A stretch of 47,485 bases of DNA from NCBI GenBank assembly GCA_001804885.1, contig MHBM01000003.1, positions 22,114 through 69,598 on the forward strand, given 5' to 3'. Under the pieces are notes generated by a model. The model had not been told where the DNA came from, did no database searches, and saw only the letters and a program-made list of their open reading frames with translations. The position numbers and the translations under genes are program-made. Origin of the DNA: Lentisphaerae bacterium RIFOXYA12_FULL_48_11. Its GTDB lineage: Bacteria; Verrucomicrobiota; Kiritimatiellia; UBA8416; YA12-FULL-48-11. Below, piece after piece: positions 27,262-35,884 of this stretch; the first letter of the stretch is position 1, and each line of letters starts with the position of its first letter.

Positions 27262-29298
27262 TTATGGAACCCTGATATTACTTAAATTGAATTCTTTTTC
27301 AGATCCATCCACAAAACTAATCTTAACAGTAGAATCAGAATACTGAACGTTCTTCACCGGACATGGAACAGATACTGCCGCGCTCGGATACAATACGTAA
27401 AGCATCGTTATCTTACCCTGTGCCTGTTTTCTGTAAATGGCAGTGGGTATCGGCCTGACACCGCCATAACCGGATGATGAATCAGGCAACCAGCCCTGAA
27501 CAACAGGCTCCTTCTGCCCTTTCACAATAGTCACACCGTCCGCTCCGAATGCGAGCACCGTCAAGCCGGGCCCTTTGTCCTGCGTGGTGACCTGAAGGCC
27601 ATCCACCTTCACATCCGAAGCATCAAGGTGGAACATCGCTTCGTAGGTATGAACCTTGTCGTCTTTCGGTGCAAGTTCGTCGACAACAACGAAAAAATCA
27701 GGCTTAACAAACAATACATGCCGCGTGTGTTCTGCAATACGTTCTGCCTTCGGACCCCATCCTTCATCGTAACATGCCGCAAAATGATCGAAAGTAGCGT
27801 TACTTTCCCAGACGCACGGCAACGGTGTTTTGACAACAAATGTTTCACGCGGTTCCTTGCGGCGGTTCTGGTCAAGCCCATCGACCATGACCACGTTGTG
27901 TGCCCGGCTGCTTAAAACATAACGCCGCCAGTCACTGGCATCATAAGTATAGACACCGCCTTCCACCAGCAGTGATTTGCCGAATGCCGTCAAGGTCACG
28001 CCCAGCTTGTCCTCATGCTGGTGACCAAAGCCGAATGGCCCACCCTCCATGCATAGCCAGACCGCATTGCGATCCCAGCCGCTGCGCATGAAAAACTGTC
28101 CGGCATAAGGGAATCGGTACGACGTCTGGACCGGCGGCTTGCCCTTCTTTCCATCGGTTGCAACCCAGAGAAAATCCTGTCGATTAGTAAACAGTCTGGC
28201 TCCCGTTTCCATCCAGCGTTTCACATCTCCCGCCCCCGAATCATTCAATGTCGGCGTCAGCCGCGTTGGCTGCATCGAAAACAGCAAATAATCAAATGTC
28301 TTTTCCATTTTAGAGAGATAATCTTTCGGAACTTCAAAACCGGTCAGAGGTATAAGATCAACCGGACCGAGAAAATTTCTGACCGTTACACCATGGTAAC
28401 CTGGCGCAAGTTCAACCTGTGCCCCATCGGGATAAATCTGGATATCCATCTCACGGCAAATCCGGTCCAGCGCAGTTTCGCGCCAGACCTTTGCATCCTT
28501 GAATTCCGGGAACAGCGCGCCGACATGGTACAGCCCGTTGGATTCCATCGCCAGCCAGTTACCCTTCGTAAAGAACTGCATCAGGTAAAGCCCATGCTCT
28601 GCATAACTCTTCACCATCAGGATGAGCGTTTCATCATCAAATGATTTGGCGGCCAGGAACAGGTGGTAAACCTCTGGCCAGATCGAGCCAGCGCGGATAC
28701 CAGCCTCGATAGTCCGCCAGCGCGAGAAAGCCTTGTTGTCCGCCTTCTTCACCGGCACAGGACAATCGCGCACCCAGCTTTTCAGTTGAGCCACAAACTC
28801 CACTGCATACTTCTCGTTGCCGGTCGCATAAAAGGCCCTCCCCAGATCCATCCACATCGGGTGCCGGCTGAGTTGCCAGGTCCATTCGTGATTTACCGGC
28901 CACTTTGAATCAGGCTGCGTCGTGGGATTGAAAGCCCAATCTATTTTTTCCCCAAACTGCCAGTCGATGCCTATGCTTCGCAACTGGTGCTTGATTGCAT
29001 TCTCAGCACCTTTCACATTTCGTTTCGGATCACGCCCTACATTTTTCGGATCAAATGTCCAGGAAGGAGTCTTGCGGTTGCGCAGGTGTTCTGCGAACGC
29101 ATGTTTCGCAGCAGGCCAGTCTGATTTTGCAACAGCATCCTTTACCGCCGCCAGGTCGGAACGGTCCAGATCCAGCATGGCAAAAAACTGCGCATCAGTC
29201 AGCCTGGGTCCAGTCTCTGCTGGAGCAATGGTTTCGGCGGCAGGAAGCATTGTATAAAGACATAGACAAATCACCACCGACCATCTCATTTTATTCAT
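27262..29298 (-). CDS. exported heparinase II/III-family polysaccharide lyase
   Basis: 678 residues from the ATG at 29298, preferred because GGGAG lies six bases upstream and the signal peptide (MNKMRWSVVICLCLYTMLPA) then starts properly. A farther in-frame start adds ten residues. About residues 70-380 form an (alpha/alpha) toroid. Candidate catalytic residues are Asn254 in MESNGLYHVG and Tyr301-His302 in ELAPGYHGVTVRN; FGFGHQHEDKLG (His426, His428) begins the beta-sandwich domain typical of PL12/PL15/PL17/PL21-like enzymes. These cleave uronate-containing glycans such as heparan, alginate or ulvan-like polymers by beta-elimination. It stands between the beta-helix gene and an SGNH esterase, forming a likely de-esterify-and-cleave set. 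The exact substrate cannot be read from sequence. Confidence 0.87.
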   Translation of the reverse strand: MNKMRWSVVICLCLYTMLPAAETIAPAETGPRLTDAQFFAMLDLDRSDLAAVKDAVAKSDWPAAKHAFAEHLRNRKTPSWTFDPKNVGRDPKRNVKGAENAIKHQLRSIGIDWQFGEKIDWAFNPTTQPDSKWPVNHEWTWQLSRHPMWMDLGRAFYATGNEKYAVEFVAQLKSWVRDCPVPVKKADNKAFSRWRTIEAGIRAGSIWPEVYHLFLAAKSFDDETLILMVKSYAEHGLYLMQFFTKGNWLAMESNGLYHVGALFPEFKDAKVWRETALDRICREMDIQIYPDGAQVELAPGYHGVTVRNFLGPVDLIPLTGFEVPKDYLSKMEKTFDYLLFSMQPTRLTPTLNDSGAGDVKRWMETGARLFTNRQDFLWVATDGKKGKPPVQTSYRFPYAGQFFMRSGWDRNAVWLCMEGGPFGFGHQHEDKLGVTLTAFGKSLLVEGGVYTYDASDWRRYVLSSRAHNVVMVDGLDQNRRKEPRETFVVKTPLPCVWESNATFDHFAACYDEGWGPKAERIAEHTRHVLFVKPDFFVVVDELAPKDDKVHTYEAMFHLDASDVKVDGLQVTTQDKGPGLTVLAFGADGVTIVKGQKEPVVQGWLPDSSSGYGGVRPIPTAIYRKQAQGKITMLYVLYPSAAVSVPCPVKNVQYSDSTVKISFVDGSEKEFNLSNIRVP

Positions 29299-29359
29299 GG
29301 TATCTCCCGCATATGGATTTCCGTGCAAAACCAGATCTCAGTCTTTCAAGACCTTTATA

Positions 29360-30874
29360 CTATTTGATGTCCAGTATTTTTCTCAATTCAGGGACAAACG
29401 CATCGGCTATGATCTTCGCACCAAGATCAGTTACATGGACCCCGTCTATAGTACAGGGAATCGGTCCGTCTGAATACAACGTGAACGCATCCAGGAAATG
29501 AATATTCCCGTCTCCCGCAGCAACGCGTTCGGCATGTAGCTTCCTGACCAATTCGTTGACCTCGTGCGGCTTTTCCACACCCAGTGTATGAAGACGCGTG
29601 ACAAGCAGAATCGGTGTGGCAGGATGCTTCTCGCGCAGGATCCTGATCATAGCCGGATAACGTTCCGCCATAAGTTCAACGTTACCCAGGATGGGACCCA
29701 GGATATAGATGGCTGCATCGATTTCGGCGAGGAGCCCGGCTTCTTCCGCCAGCCACTGATGATTCCCGGAAATACCCAAGTTAACGATATCAACGCCAAG
29801 TATCCTGGCGGTCAGCGCAGGAAAACTCATTGACGGCCCGGACGCCCCCGCCCCGTGCGCAAACGACGTGCTGTACCATACAACAGGCTTTGTCAGCTTA
29901 TAAGGTGCAGGTTTTTCCACTTTTGCATCAACCGGTGTCAGTGCTATATCAAGACTCTTCAGTGTTGTATACATCGGTAGATAAATAGTGTATTCGCTCA
30001 TCTCACCTGGTTTTGTTTTTGGAGAATAACTTGCACAATATGGAAAATCTTTATCAAGCAGATTACGGTCCGTCCTCCATCTGAAAACCATGTCTTCGGG
30101 CGTCCCCTGATAGATGTCCATACATGCCATGGAAAGGGCGCTCATCTCGGGCCACGGGAAACCGGCTTTGCCATGGTCTATCCGTAGATCCATGCGGGTG
30201 GCATTGGTTTTAAACCTGATCCTGCCACCGGATGGGTAACAAGTCACTCCCCAGGTCGGGAGATGTTTCATCCTGGCTTCCGGGTAACGGTAGTAAGCAC
30301 CATTGTTCTCCTGCATGAACGGCAGGCCCCAGACCGTGAAGGGCGGCCGGTTCGCGGGAAGCCACCTGGTCGTATCCGGTTTACGCTGACAGAAAATCCT
30401 TCTGACATTGATCTGCGGCGTGCCGCTACGCTTTGAGTAAAGATATAGCGCAACGGATTGTGTCCGCTGTGGAATATATTTCAGAGTACTTGTGACATAT
30501 TGTCCGAGATTACCTGTACTGACAGGGTGCTGGCATATGACCTTGCTGCCTGCTTCACCTGTAGGATTAAGTTGAAGATAAAGACATCCCACGCTTTCGC
30601 CGGATTTCCGCTCAACAACTTCAACGGAAAATTCATATTCAAACCCGGCGTTCAGATCCAACTTCATGACAATACCGCTCTCCCGCTTGGAGTCGATATT
30701 TGTGAAGAGCAACCTGCCATCCTCCACACAAACGGGCGTACCGCTGCCGTGAAAATTCCAGCCTGCAGGCAACCCATTTTTCTCGATCTTCCCGAATGTG
30801 GTGTCGAATACAATTTCCGATGCCATCACCTGCAACCCGAAGAGAAATGCGATAACGGTTATTACCGGCTTCAT
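29360..30874 (-). CDS. exported SGNH/GDSL-type esterase with N-terminal beta-sandwich domains
   Basis: 504 residues. Signal peptide residues 1-18 and a GGGAG ribosome site. About residues 20-165 look like a carbohydrate-binding beta-sandwich and about 170-325 like the beta domain that accompanies Lipase_GDSL_3-type enzymes. The catalytic SGNH domain starts at WYSTSFAHGAGAS. By alignment with the GTS form of the block I motif, Ser337 is the nucleophile. NLGISGN gives block II, ILGPILGN block III (Asn398), and IDGVHVTDLG the Asp477/His480 pair. Such proteins remove acetyl or other acyl groups from glycans, or cleave glycosyl esters. It lies between the lyase and GH2 genes on the same strand, consistent with deacylating their shared substrate (inference). 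Confidence 0.82.
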   Translation of the reverse strand: MKPVITVIAFLFGLQVMASEIVFDTTFGKIEKNGLPAGWNFHGSGTPVCVEDGRLLFTNIDSKRESGIVMKLDLNAGFEYEFSVEVVERKSGESVGCLYLQLNPTGEAGSKVICQHPVSTGNLGQYVTSTLKYIPQRTQSVALYLYSKRSGTPQINVRRIFCQRKPDTTRWLPANRPPFTVWGLPFMQENNGAYYRYPEARMKHLPTWGVTCYPSGGRIRFKTNATRMDLRIDHGKAGFPWPEMSALSMACMDIYQGTPEDMVFRWRTDRNLLDKDFPYCASYSPKTKPGEMSEYTIYLPMYTTLKSLDIALTPVDAKVEKPAPYKLTKPVVWYSTSFAHGAGASGPSMSFPALTARILGVDIVNLGISGNHQWLAEEAGLLAEIDAAIYILGPILGNVELMAERYPAMIRILREKHPATPILLVTRLHTLGVEKPHEVNELVRKLHAERVAAGDGNIHFLDAFTLYSDGPIPCTIDGVHVTDLGAKIIADAFVPELRKILDIK

Positions 30875-30904
30875 GTGTTATCTCCCAAAGCTAAGGATGA
30901 AATC

Positions 30905-33100
30905 TCACCGGACCTGGACTTTACGCCTGGAAACCACAGGGCTCCACGGTTTCCCATCCCAGTATGCCGCTGCTTTCAAGATATAATTTCCGGGTTCTTT
31001 TGGAGACTGGACTTTCACCTGGTAGGACATCTGGCCCAGTCCAGGGATTTCATAATTCATTTCCTGCCGGCTTACCACCTTGTCATCACCAGCATTCTCC
31101 CAAGTCAGCAAAAGACGTCCTTTTGCCAGATCATGTTCATCATTGATCATCATCACCTGGTAACTGCGTTCTTCGTTCTGGCGTGCATGCGGCTGCCAGA
31201 AATTTATATAGACTCCAAGCGGTTTGAAAGCCTCTCGCATGTAATATTCAAAGCGTGGTTCAAATTCGAGATTCTTCACATCATGCAGGTTGTCGCAGGT
31301 AAATACATTTGGAAGGTCAGCATCAAGATACGCCAGGTACTGTACCCCTGCATACTGGCGATAAGCTCTCCAAAATTCAGTCAACCCGCCAAGACAGTAT
31401 GCCGCAAATTCAAACCTTGCTTCAGCCGTGGCATTCGATCCGACACAGTTCGCGAACACCTTTCGAGTAAGAACAGTTGGCGTGCCATCACGATGCAGCC
31501 AGAGCCAGTCATACTCGTTGATGATGGAAGCGTGTGCGGATGCCGGATAAAAGGTGCCCGGCCGGCGTCCGCGCATCCTTTCCAGTTCGGTCATCTGGAA
31601 TGGCGTATCTTTACCGCTGCCCCAGTGGTTGATGAACAGGTACGGATGATCTTCAAACGGGTCATCCGGCGCCTGCGGCAGGCTGTACCCATTCTCCCAT
31701 GGTCTTCCCGACAGATCCAGCTTACGTACGGCAGGAACCAGCTTCTCGCCAAGGAAATCCCAGTGCGTCTCATTTGATGCATCCCAGATAGCCACGCTGG
31801 GATGGTTCCAGTTGTCACGGACAAACTCTTCCACCTGGCGGACAACTTCATCTTCCTTCCAGAGTTTGTGCCTCAACGGCTCCCTGTCGCTCCATATCGG
31901 GAATTCATATTGCAGGAGAAGTCCAGCTTCGTCGGCGATATCCAGCCATTTCTGAGGCACGGGCCCGATACAGATCCTGAACGAATTCCAATGCATGCGC
32001 CGCGGAATATACACAAGGAACTTACGCACCCAGGCCTCATCCCATGGCAGTCCGCCGCACTGCGGATCGCCAAGAAACCTGTGCAGCGTGATACTTGCGC
32101 CGCGCATGAAACAAACCTTCCCGTTCAACATGGCACGACGCGTGGATGTATCGAACCTGAATTCACGCATTCCGAAACGGGTTTCACAGCTGTCACCGCC
32201 AGTGCCGGTCCGGGCCACGTAAAGAAACGGATTCTCCGGGTTCCACAGTACGGCATCGGTTATGGCAACAACATTGGTCACCGTCTTTTCTTCGTCCGTC
32301 CCTAGGTTGACCTTGCTGCTGACTTTACGGCTGGCTTTTTTATCGCCCTGCCATGTCCGGACTGCATGCGTCAATTCAACCCTGCGGGGTTTGCCATAAT
32401 TCCGGAGCTGCGTCTGGACCAATATTTCCGATGATGCGATGTGCGGAGCCACCTGCACGGATTCAATGACCGGATTATCCATCAACTGGAGTGAGACACT
32501 GTCGTAGATACCAGGAGTCCATGTTGCCTTCTCGCCGTCAGTTCCGTATGGCACCCACTCTGGCAAGGCTTCAGGATGAGCCCCGATCCGTATCACCAAC
32601 TCATTGGTTCCGCTCCATTGCATCGCATCGGTCACATTAAAGCGGCTCGATGTAAAACAACTGAAATTTTCGCCAATCTTTTTCCCGTTGAGCCATACTG
32701 CTGCACCGAACTGGGCCTTGTTAATCAGAAGGATGGCAACCTCTTTCCGGGCAGGTACGGTAAAAGTTTTCCGAAACCAGAAGTAACGCCTGGTCTGGCG
32801 GGTTCGCCCCAGCCCTTCGCACTTGTCGTCCGCCGGCAGGACACCATTCTTCGCCATTGTCCACACATACTCATGTGTTTCGTAATGGTCTACATCCTTG
32901 AAAACCGGTTTTGCCTGGTTCACCAGTCCGGGAACAGGTCCTTCATGATCAAAGTTCGCCGGTATTGTTTCACCCGCCACACTTTCCGCAACACGCCATG
33001 TTCCATCAAGTGAAATGGAAACACGTTCGGCCAGCAACATTGAATTCGAAAAGGACCAGATCAAAACTGCACAAACTGGTATTATTGATTTGTTAGTCAT
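30905..33100 (-). CDS. exported GH2-family glycosidase
   Basis: 731 residues from the ATG at 33100, chosen because GGGAGGATT lies just upstream and the signal peptide (MTNKSIIPVCAVLIWSFSNS) follows. An in-frame start 90 bases earlier would read through the tail of a lost gene. Domain order is that of GH2: a jelly-roll sugar-binding domain (about 25-200), an immunoglobulin-like domain (about 205-300) and a TIM barrel. IWDASNETHWDF gives Asn443-Glu444 as acid/base, and SIINEYDWLW gives Glu529 as nucleophile. GH2 includes beta-galactosidases, beta-mannosidases and beta-glucuronidases; which one is not clear. It is the most upstream surviving gene of the five-gene minus-strand run. Fourteen bases before its start lies the stop codon of a truncated upstream gene. 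Confidence 0.86.
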   Translation of the reverse strand: MTNKSIIPVCAVLIWSFSNSMLLAERVSISLDGTWRVAESVAGETIPANFDHEGPVPGLVNQAKPVFKDVDHYETHEYVWTMAKNGVLPADDKCEGLGRTRQTRRYFWFRKTFTVPARKEVAILLINKAQFGAAVWLNGKKIGENFSCFTSSRFNVTDAMQWSGTNELVIRIGAHPEALPEWVPYGTDGEKATWTPGIYDSVSLQLMDNPVIESVQVAPHIASSEILVQTQLRNYGKPRRVELTHAVRTWQGDKKASRKVSSKVNLGTDEEKTVTNVVAITDAVLWNPENPFLYVARTGTGGDSCETRFGMREFRFDTSTRRAMLNGKVCFMRGASITLHRFLGDPQCGGLPWDEAWVRKFLVYIPRRMHWNSFRICIGPVPQKWLDIADEAGLLLQYEFPIWSDREPLRHKLWKEDEVVRQVEEFVRDNWNHPSVAIWDASNETHWDFLGEKLVPAVRKLDLSGRPWENGYSLPQAPDDPFEDHPYLFINHWGSGKDTPFQMTELERMRGRRPGTFYPASAHASIINEYDWLWLHRDGTPTVLTRKVFANCVGSNATAEARFEFAAYCLGGLTEFWRAYRQYAGVQYLAYLDADLPNVFTCDNLHDVKNLEFEPRFEYYMREAFKPLGVYINFWQPHARQNEERSYQVMMINDEHDLAKGRLLLTWENAGDDKVVSRQEMNYEIPGLGQMSYQVKVQSPKEPGNYILKAAAYWDGKPWSPVVSRRKVQVR

Positions 33101-33114
33101 TGTAATCCTCCCAT

Positions 33115-33174
33115 TTACCGGTATTTCCAAGGCTTTTTCTCGGCAAGAACATTTCCCGCATACCGGACAAAAAG
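33115..33174 (-). pseudogene. 3' tail of a lost gene related to the FAD/HEAT protein
   Basis: On the minus strand this short stretch reads FVRYAGNVLAEKKPWKYR followed by TAA. The C-terminus of the intact protein at 39432-42251 is FVRYAGNVIAEKKPVDFK. The homology stops upstream within a few bases of the REP-associated transposase element (boundary 33184). The lost gene ended 14 bases before the GH2 start, so it was probably the preceding operon gene. Its remaining part is not on the other side of the element, so a deletion or rearrangement went with the insertion. Confidence 0.65.
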
Positions 33175-33183
33175 AAGCTATAA

Positions 33184-33207
33184 GGGTCACGTCTCGACAA
33201 GCGACAA
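33184..33207 (+). repeat. left inverted end of the transposase element
   Basis: 24 bases beginning GGGTCACGTCTCGACA, exactly complementary to 34268-34291. It doubles as coding sequence for the transposase C-terminus LSLVET and its stop. Confidence 0.8.
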
Positions 33208-34224
33208 TTCATTTAAGCATTTCCGAGTTTGAGCCCGTCTTTCAGCATCACTCCCCAGACTCTTCTCAAACCGTTGTACCGCTTTGCCAACCGTCTTGTA
33301 GTCCAGTCCTCCCAATTTCTCTCCGATCTGCCTAAGCGTTAAACCACTCCGCTTCCTGGCCATATACAGAACCAACTCCCGCCCCCAGTCACCGTGCCGT
33401 TGCGAGAATTGCTTCCAAGCCTCTCCTCTCTTTTCCTCAACAACCCTGATTATATCCTCAACATCAACACATCTTCTTAACCATTTCCTTGATGGCTGTT
33501 CTTGACTTACTCGCCCTACCAGCTTCTTAACCCGATCTTGAAATTTCCTGGCCCCAAGAGCACATAAACCTCTTATGTCTTCCAACCCTTCCGGATCTAC
33601 ACCTCTGGTTACATGGCTATTCACATATTTCCTGTAGGCATCAACACCTCCAGCACGATGCAGCAGCTCTTCCGTCGTAAGCCACCCCGGAACCTTTTCG
33701 TATCCGGCATATGCAGGCAGTGAACTCCATTTGTAGTCCCGTAGAGCTTTCAGACGTCTTTTCAATTCTTCCCTGCCAGGCAGTACAGACAACCCTTTGC
33801 CTTCCGCTCGATTCTCTGCCTTTCCAAGTCCATACAGTCCTGTCCGTACAGGATTCAGGTGTACATATACACTGGCATTAAGCGCCCAGCTACCTTCCCC
33901 GTCTATCAATACACTTGTAAAACGCCCCTGGAATACATGGCCCACTCGATTCCGCTTTTTATTGAACCAGACACTGTAACTGACGTTCAGCCATTGTATC
34001 GCGGCACTGGCATTTGCCCCGGGCGTTCTGATAAGAAGATGATAATGATTGACCATCAATGCATAGGCATGCATCTCCACCCCGTACCGACCTGTCATCT
34101 CTTCAAGCAATTCAAGAAAATGCCGGTAGTCGCTTGTATCCTTAAATATCGCCCTGCGCTCCGTTCCTCGGGCCGCAATGTGATACCACCCTCCCTCCAC
34201 ATCTATTCTTAATGGCCTCGTCAT
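33187..34224 (-). CDS. REP-associated tyrosine transposase (RAYT, Y1 family) with C-terminal helix-turn-helix
   Basis: 345 residues from the ATG at 34224, since MTRPLRIDVEGGWYHI is the standard RAYT start; an in-frame TTG at 34260 is less likely. The HUH motif is VNHYHLLI (His60, His62) and the nucleophile is probably Tyr83 in VSYSVWFNKK. GHVFQGRF is typical of the family. Beyond the roughly 180-residue catalytic domain lies an extension whose last part (SGLTLRQIGEKLGG, DYKTVGKAVQRF) resembles a DnaA-C-like or other helix-turn-helix DNA-binding domain. The enzyme makes and rejoins single-strand ends at REP hairpins. The gene looks intact. Its cognate ends here differ from the GGTAGGG-type repeats elsewhere in the window. 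Confidence 0.88.
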   Translation of the reverse strand: MTRPLRIDVEGGWYHIAARGTERRAIFKDTSDYRHFLELLEEMTGRYGVEMHAYALMVNHYHLLIRTPGANASAAIQWLNVSYSVWFNKKRNRVGHVFQGRFTSVLIDGEGSWALNASVYVHLNPVRTGLYGLGKAENRAEGKGLSVLPGREELKRRLKALRDYKWSSLPAYAGYEKVPGWLTTEELLHRAGGVDAYRKYVNSHVTRGVDPEGLEDIRGLCALGARKFQDRVKKLVGRVSQEQPSRKWLRRCVDVEDIIRVVEEKRGEAWKQFSQRHGDWGRELVLYMARKRSGLTLRQIGEKLGGLDYKTVGKAVQRFEKSLGSDAERRAQTRKCLNELSLVET

Positions 34225-34267
34225 CCCATCAAACCTATACCACCTACCTCTTATCTTCAAGCTTTAT

Positions 34268-34291
34268 TTGTCGCTTGTCGAGACGTGACCC
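34268..34291 (-). repeat. right inverted end of the transposase element
   Basis: 24 bases ending GTCGAGACGTGACCC, the exact inverse complement of 33184-33207. Confidence 0.8.
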
Positions 34292-34473
34292 CAGAAGACC
34301 CGAAGTAGATATGCCCGGCTTTAAATCTGCCCGTGCCGAGCCGTAAACTCTTTCTGGAAACAGGGTTGTTGCTTTCATTTGTGTGTCAATTATAGCTATT
34401 GTGTTTTCGGATATGCTTTTGTATAAAGCATCATAACCTATGGTTGATAAGCATTAAGAGGAATGTGGATACA

Positions 34474-35595
34474 ATGCGTAATCTGGTCCCCTCAATCGTA
34501 ATTTCGTTTATCGTCCTTCTGCCGTGTTTCTCTGCTGACCTGCAGACCTACAAAGAAACATACGATAATAATTTAGGTGATATTGTTGTGGAACACGGAA
34601 TGAAATTAACCACGCTTGCCAATAATTATACTGCCACTCTTAAAAACTATCAGGATACTGTGCAAAAGGCGGGTGATTTTGAAAAGACCAAAACGATTAT
34701 TGCCGAGATAGAACGCTTTTCCAAAGATAAAACCGTTACCGAGGATATTGCAAATAATGGTTTACCTGATATCAAAAAGACGCAGCTATTCTATATTAAA
34801 GAACAAAATGCCATGGAATTGGCCAAAGCCAGGAAAATAATAACGCTTTCCGAGCAATACGATAGAGCCTTGGGATTGCTGCTGGCTGACTTGACCAAAC
34901 AGGGTAAACTTAGTGAGGCGACAGCCGTTCACGCCGAGAGACAAAAGATTCAGGAGAATCCTCAGATTGTCTCAGCCAAAAAAATGCTGCAGGATTCTTT
35001 GCAGTCACAAGAGAAAAAGGCGGAACCTTCTGCACAATCGACCAATCAGGCGGTGGTTGCCAAGTCACAACCTGAGCAGGTGAAATTGTTGAAAATTTCG
35101 GAAATCGAAGATCCGGCCGCTGATTTTTGTGATCCGAATGTTACTGAATCAGGACTCGATATCCGTAAGGTGTCCATACAAAGTAAGATCAGGGGTGTAA
35201 TAACCATAGACTTTCAGACAGAAGAAAAAATTCCTAAAAGATTCAAGGGTTATGCAATGTTTCTCGTGTCATTTGAATTTGTGACAGAGAAAGAAGAAAA
35301 GGAAAAAGCCGAGACGGGATTTACGGTAGACCTGAATGTTCGAATCTATTTTGATGCGAAGGCTGGACAATGGAAGTCTGCTGTTGATTCTATGTCGCCT
35401 GTTACTGCAAAGGTGCCATTTAGCGTGCGATCTTATAACGTGACGGGAAATAAGGTATCCATAGAGATCAAGTCAAAGTTGTTGGAATCTTTGTCATCCA
35501 TTCGATATAACGCTCATACTCACATGCTGGGTAAGCAAGTGGACTGGGCTCCTGACAATGGCTTTGCGGTGTTTTCGCTTGTTGAGCAAAAGTAG
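34474..35595 (+). CDS. exported coiled-coil protein of unknown function
   Basis: 373 residues from the ATG at 34474, preferred over an in-frame start 75 bases earlier because AAGAGGAA lies upstream and a signal peptide (MRNLVPSIVISFIVLLPCFS) follows at once. About residues 20-165 are helical and rich in Lys, Glu and Ala, with an antiparallel coiled-coil look (YKETYDNNLGDIVVEHG, KTKTIIAEIERFSKD). Similar N-terminal segments occur in exported proteins of PVC bacteria (from memory, unverified). About residues 200-373 are beta-rich without a recognised motif. Its base composition is visibly more A/T-rich than the surrounding catabolic genes, and it lies in the mobile-element island, so it may be acquired. 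No function is proposed. Confidence 0.65.
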   Translation: MRNLVPSIVISFIVLLPCFSADLQTYKETYDNNLGDIVVEHGMKLTTLANNYTATLKNYQDTVQKAGDFEKTKTIIAEIERFSKDKTVTEDIANNGLPDIKKTQLFYIKEQNAMELAKARKIITLSEQYDRALGLLLADLTKQGKLSEATAVHAERQKIQENPQIVSAKKMLQDSLQSQEKKAEPSAQSTNQAVVAKSQPEQVKLLKISEIEDPAADFCDPNVTESGLDIRKVSIQSKIRGVITIDFQTEEKIPKRFKGYAMFLVSFEFVTEKEEKEKAETGFTVDLNVRIYFDAKAGQWKSAVDSMSPVTAKVPFSVRSYNVTGNKVSIEIKSKLLESLSSIRYNAHTHMLGKQVDWAPDNGFAVFSLVEQK

Positions 35596-35717
35596 CCTTG
35601 GATAAGTTTGTGGTAATGTTTGTCCATTCCTCGTGTAATTACTAAACGGTCAAAACAAGGAAGAGCATGGTTATGGTTTCTGCCTGTGACAAAAAAGCAA
35701 TTTCTTACAACCTGACC

Positions 35718-35840
35718 ATGAATAAACTCAGCATTCTCGCGATTGCCGCGTTACTGTTGGTTCCGTTGACCGCTTTGAATGCTGGCGAAGCGCCGATCAC
35801 GCTCTGGCCGCAGGGTGCTCCTGGTGCACTCGGCACGACA
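35718..35840 (+). pseudogene. truncated exported esterase (alpha/beta-hydrolase) fragment
   Basis: An ATG at 35718 opens a signal peptide (MNKLSILAIAALLLVPLTAL) and the segment ITLWPQGAPGALG, the usual N-terminus of exported acetyl-esterase-type alpha/beta hydrolases of about 300 residues. Homology stops after about 40 residues at a GTTGT-rich tract, and the frame then closes at 35883-35885. The rest of the gene is absent. The break lies at the left side of the IS91-family element, which probably caused it. Confidence 0.6.
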
Positions 35841-35843
35841 GCT

Positions 35844-35884
35844 AGTTGGTTGAGTTGTGTTGTGTTGTTGTTGTGTTGTTGTTG
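35844..35884. repeat. GTTGT low-complexity tract
   Basis: A strand-biased run of GTTG, GTTGT and GTT units follows the break in the esterase fragment. It is unlike any flanking coding sequence and may mark slippage or end-joining at the insertion edge. Confidence 0.55.

Larger units (their letters stand above)
33184..34291 (-). mobile_element. 1108-bp REP-associated (IS200-like) transposase element
   Basis: A single transposase gene lies between perfectly inverted 24-bp ends (33184-33207 and 34268-34291). The left end overlaps the last six codons and stop of the transposase. No clear target duplication is visible. The element sits at the edge of a truncated gene. Confidence 0.7.

Noticed and set aside
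30458..31777. A 439-codon open frame on the plus strand opposite the SGNH and GH2 genes.
   Set aside because: It spans the junction of two well-supported minus-strand genes and has no recognisable domain.
33101..33190. In-frame N-terminal extension of the GH2 gene to 33190.
   Set aside because: It reads through the tail of another gene in a different frame and into the transposase end. The ribosome site and signal peptide favour 33100.
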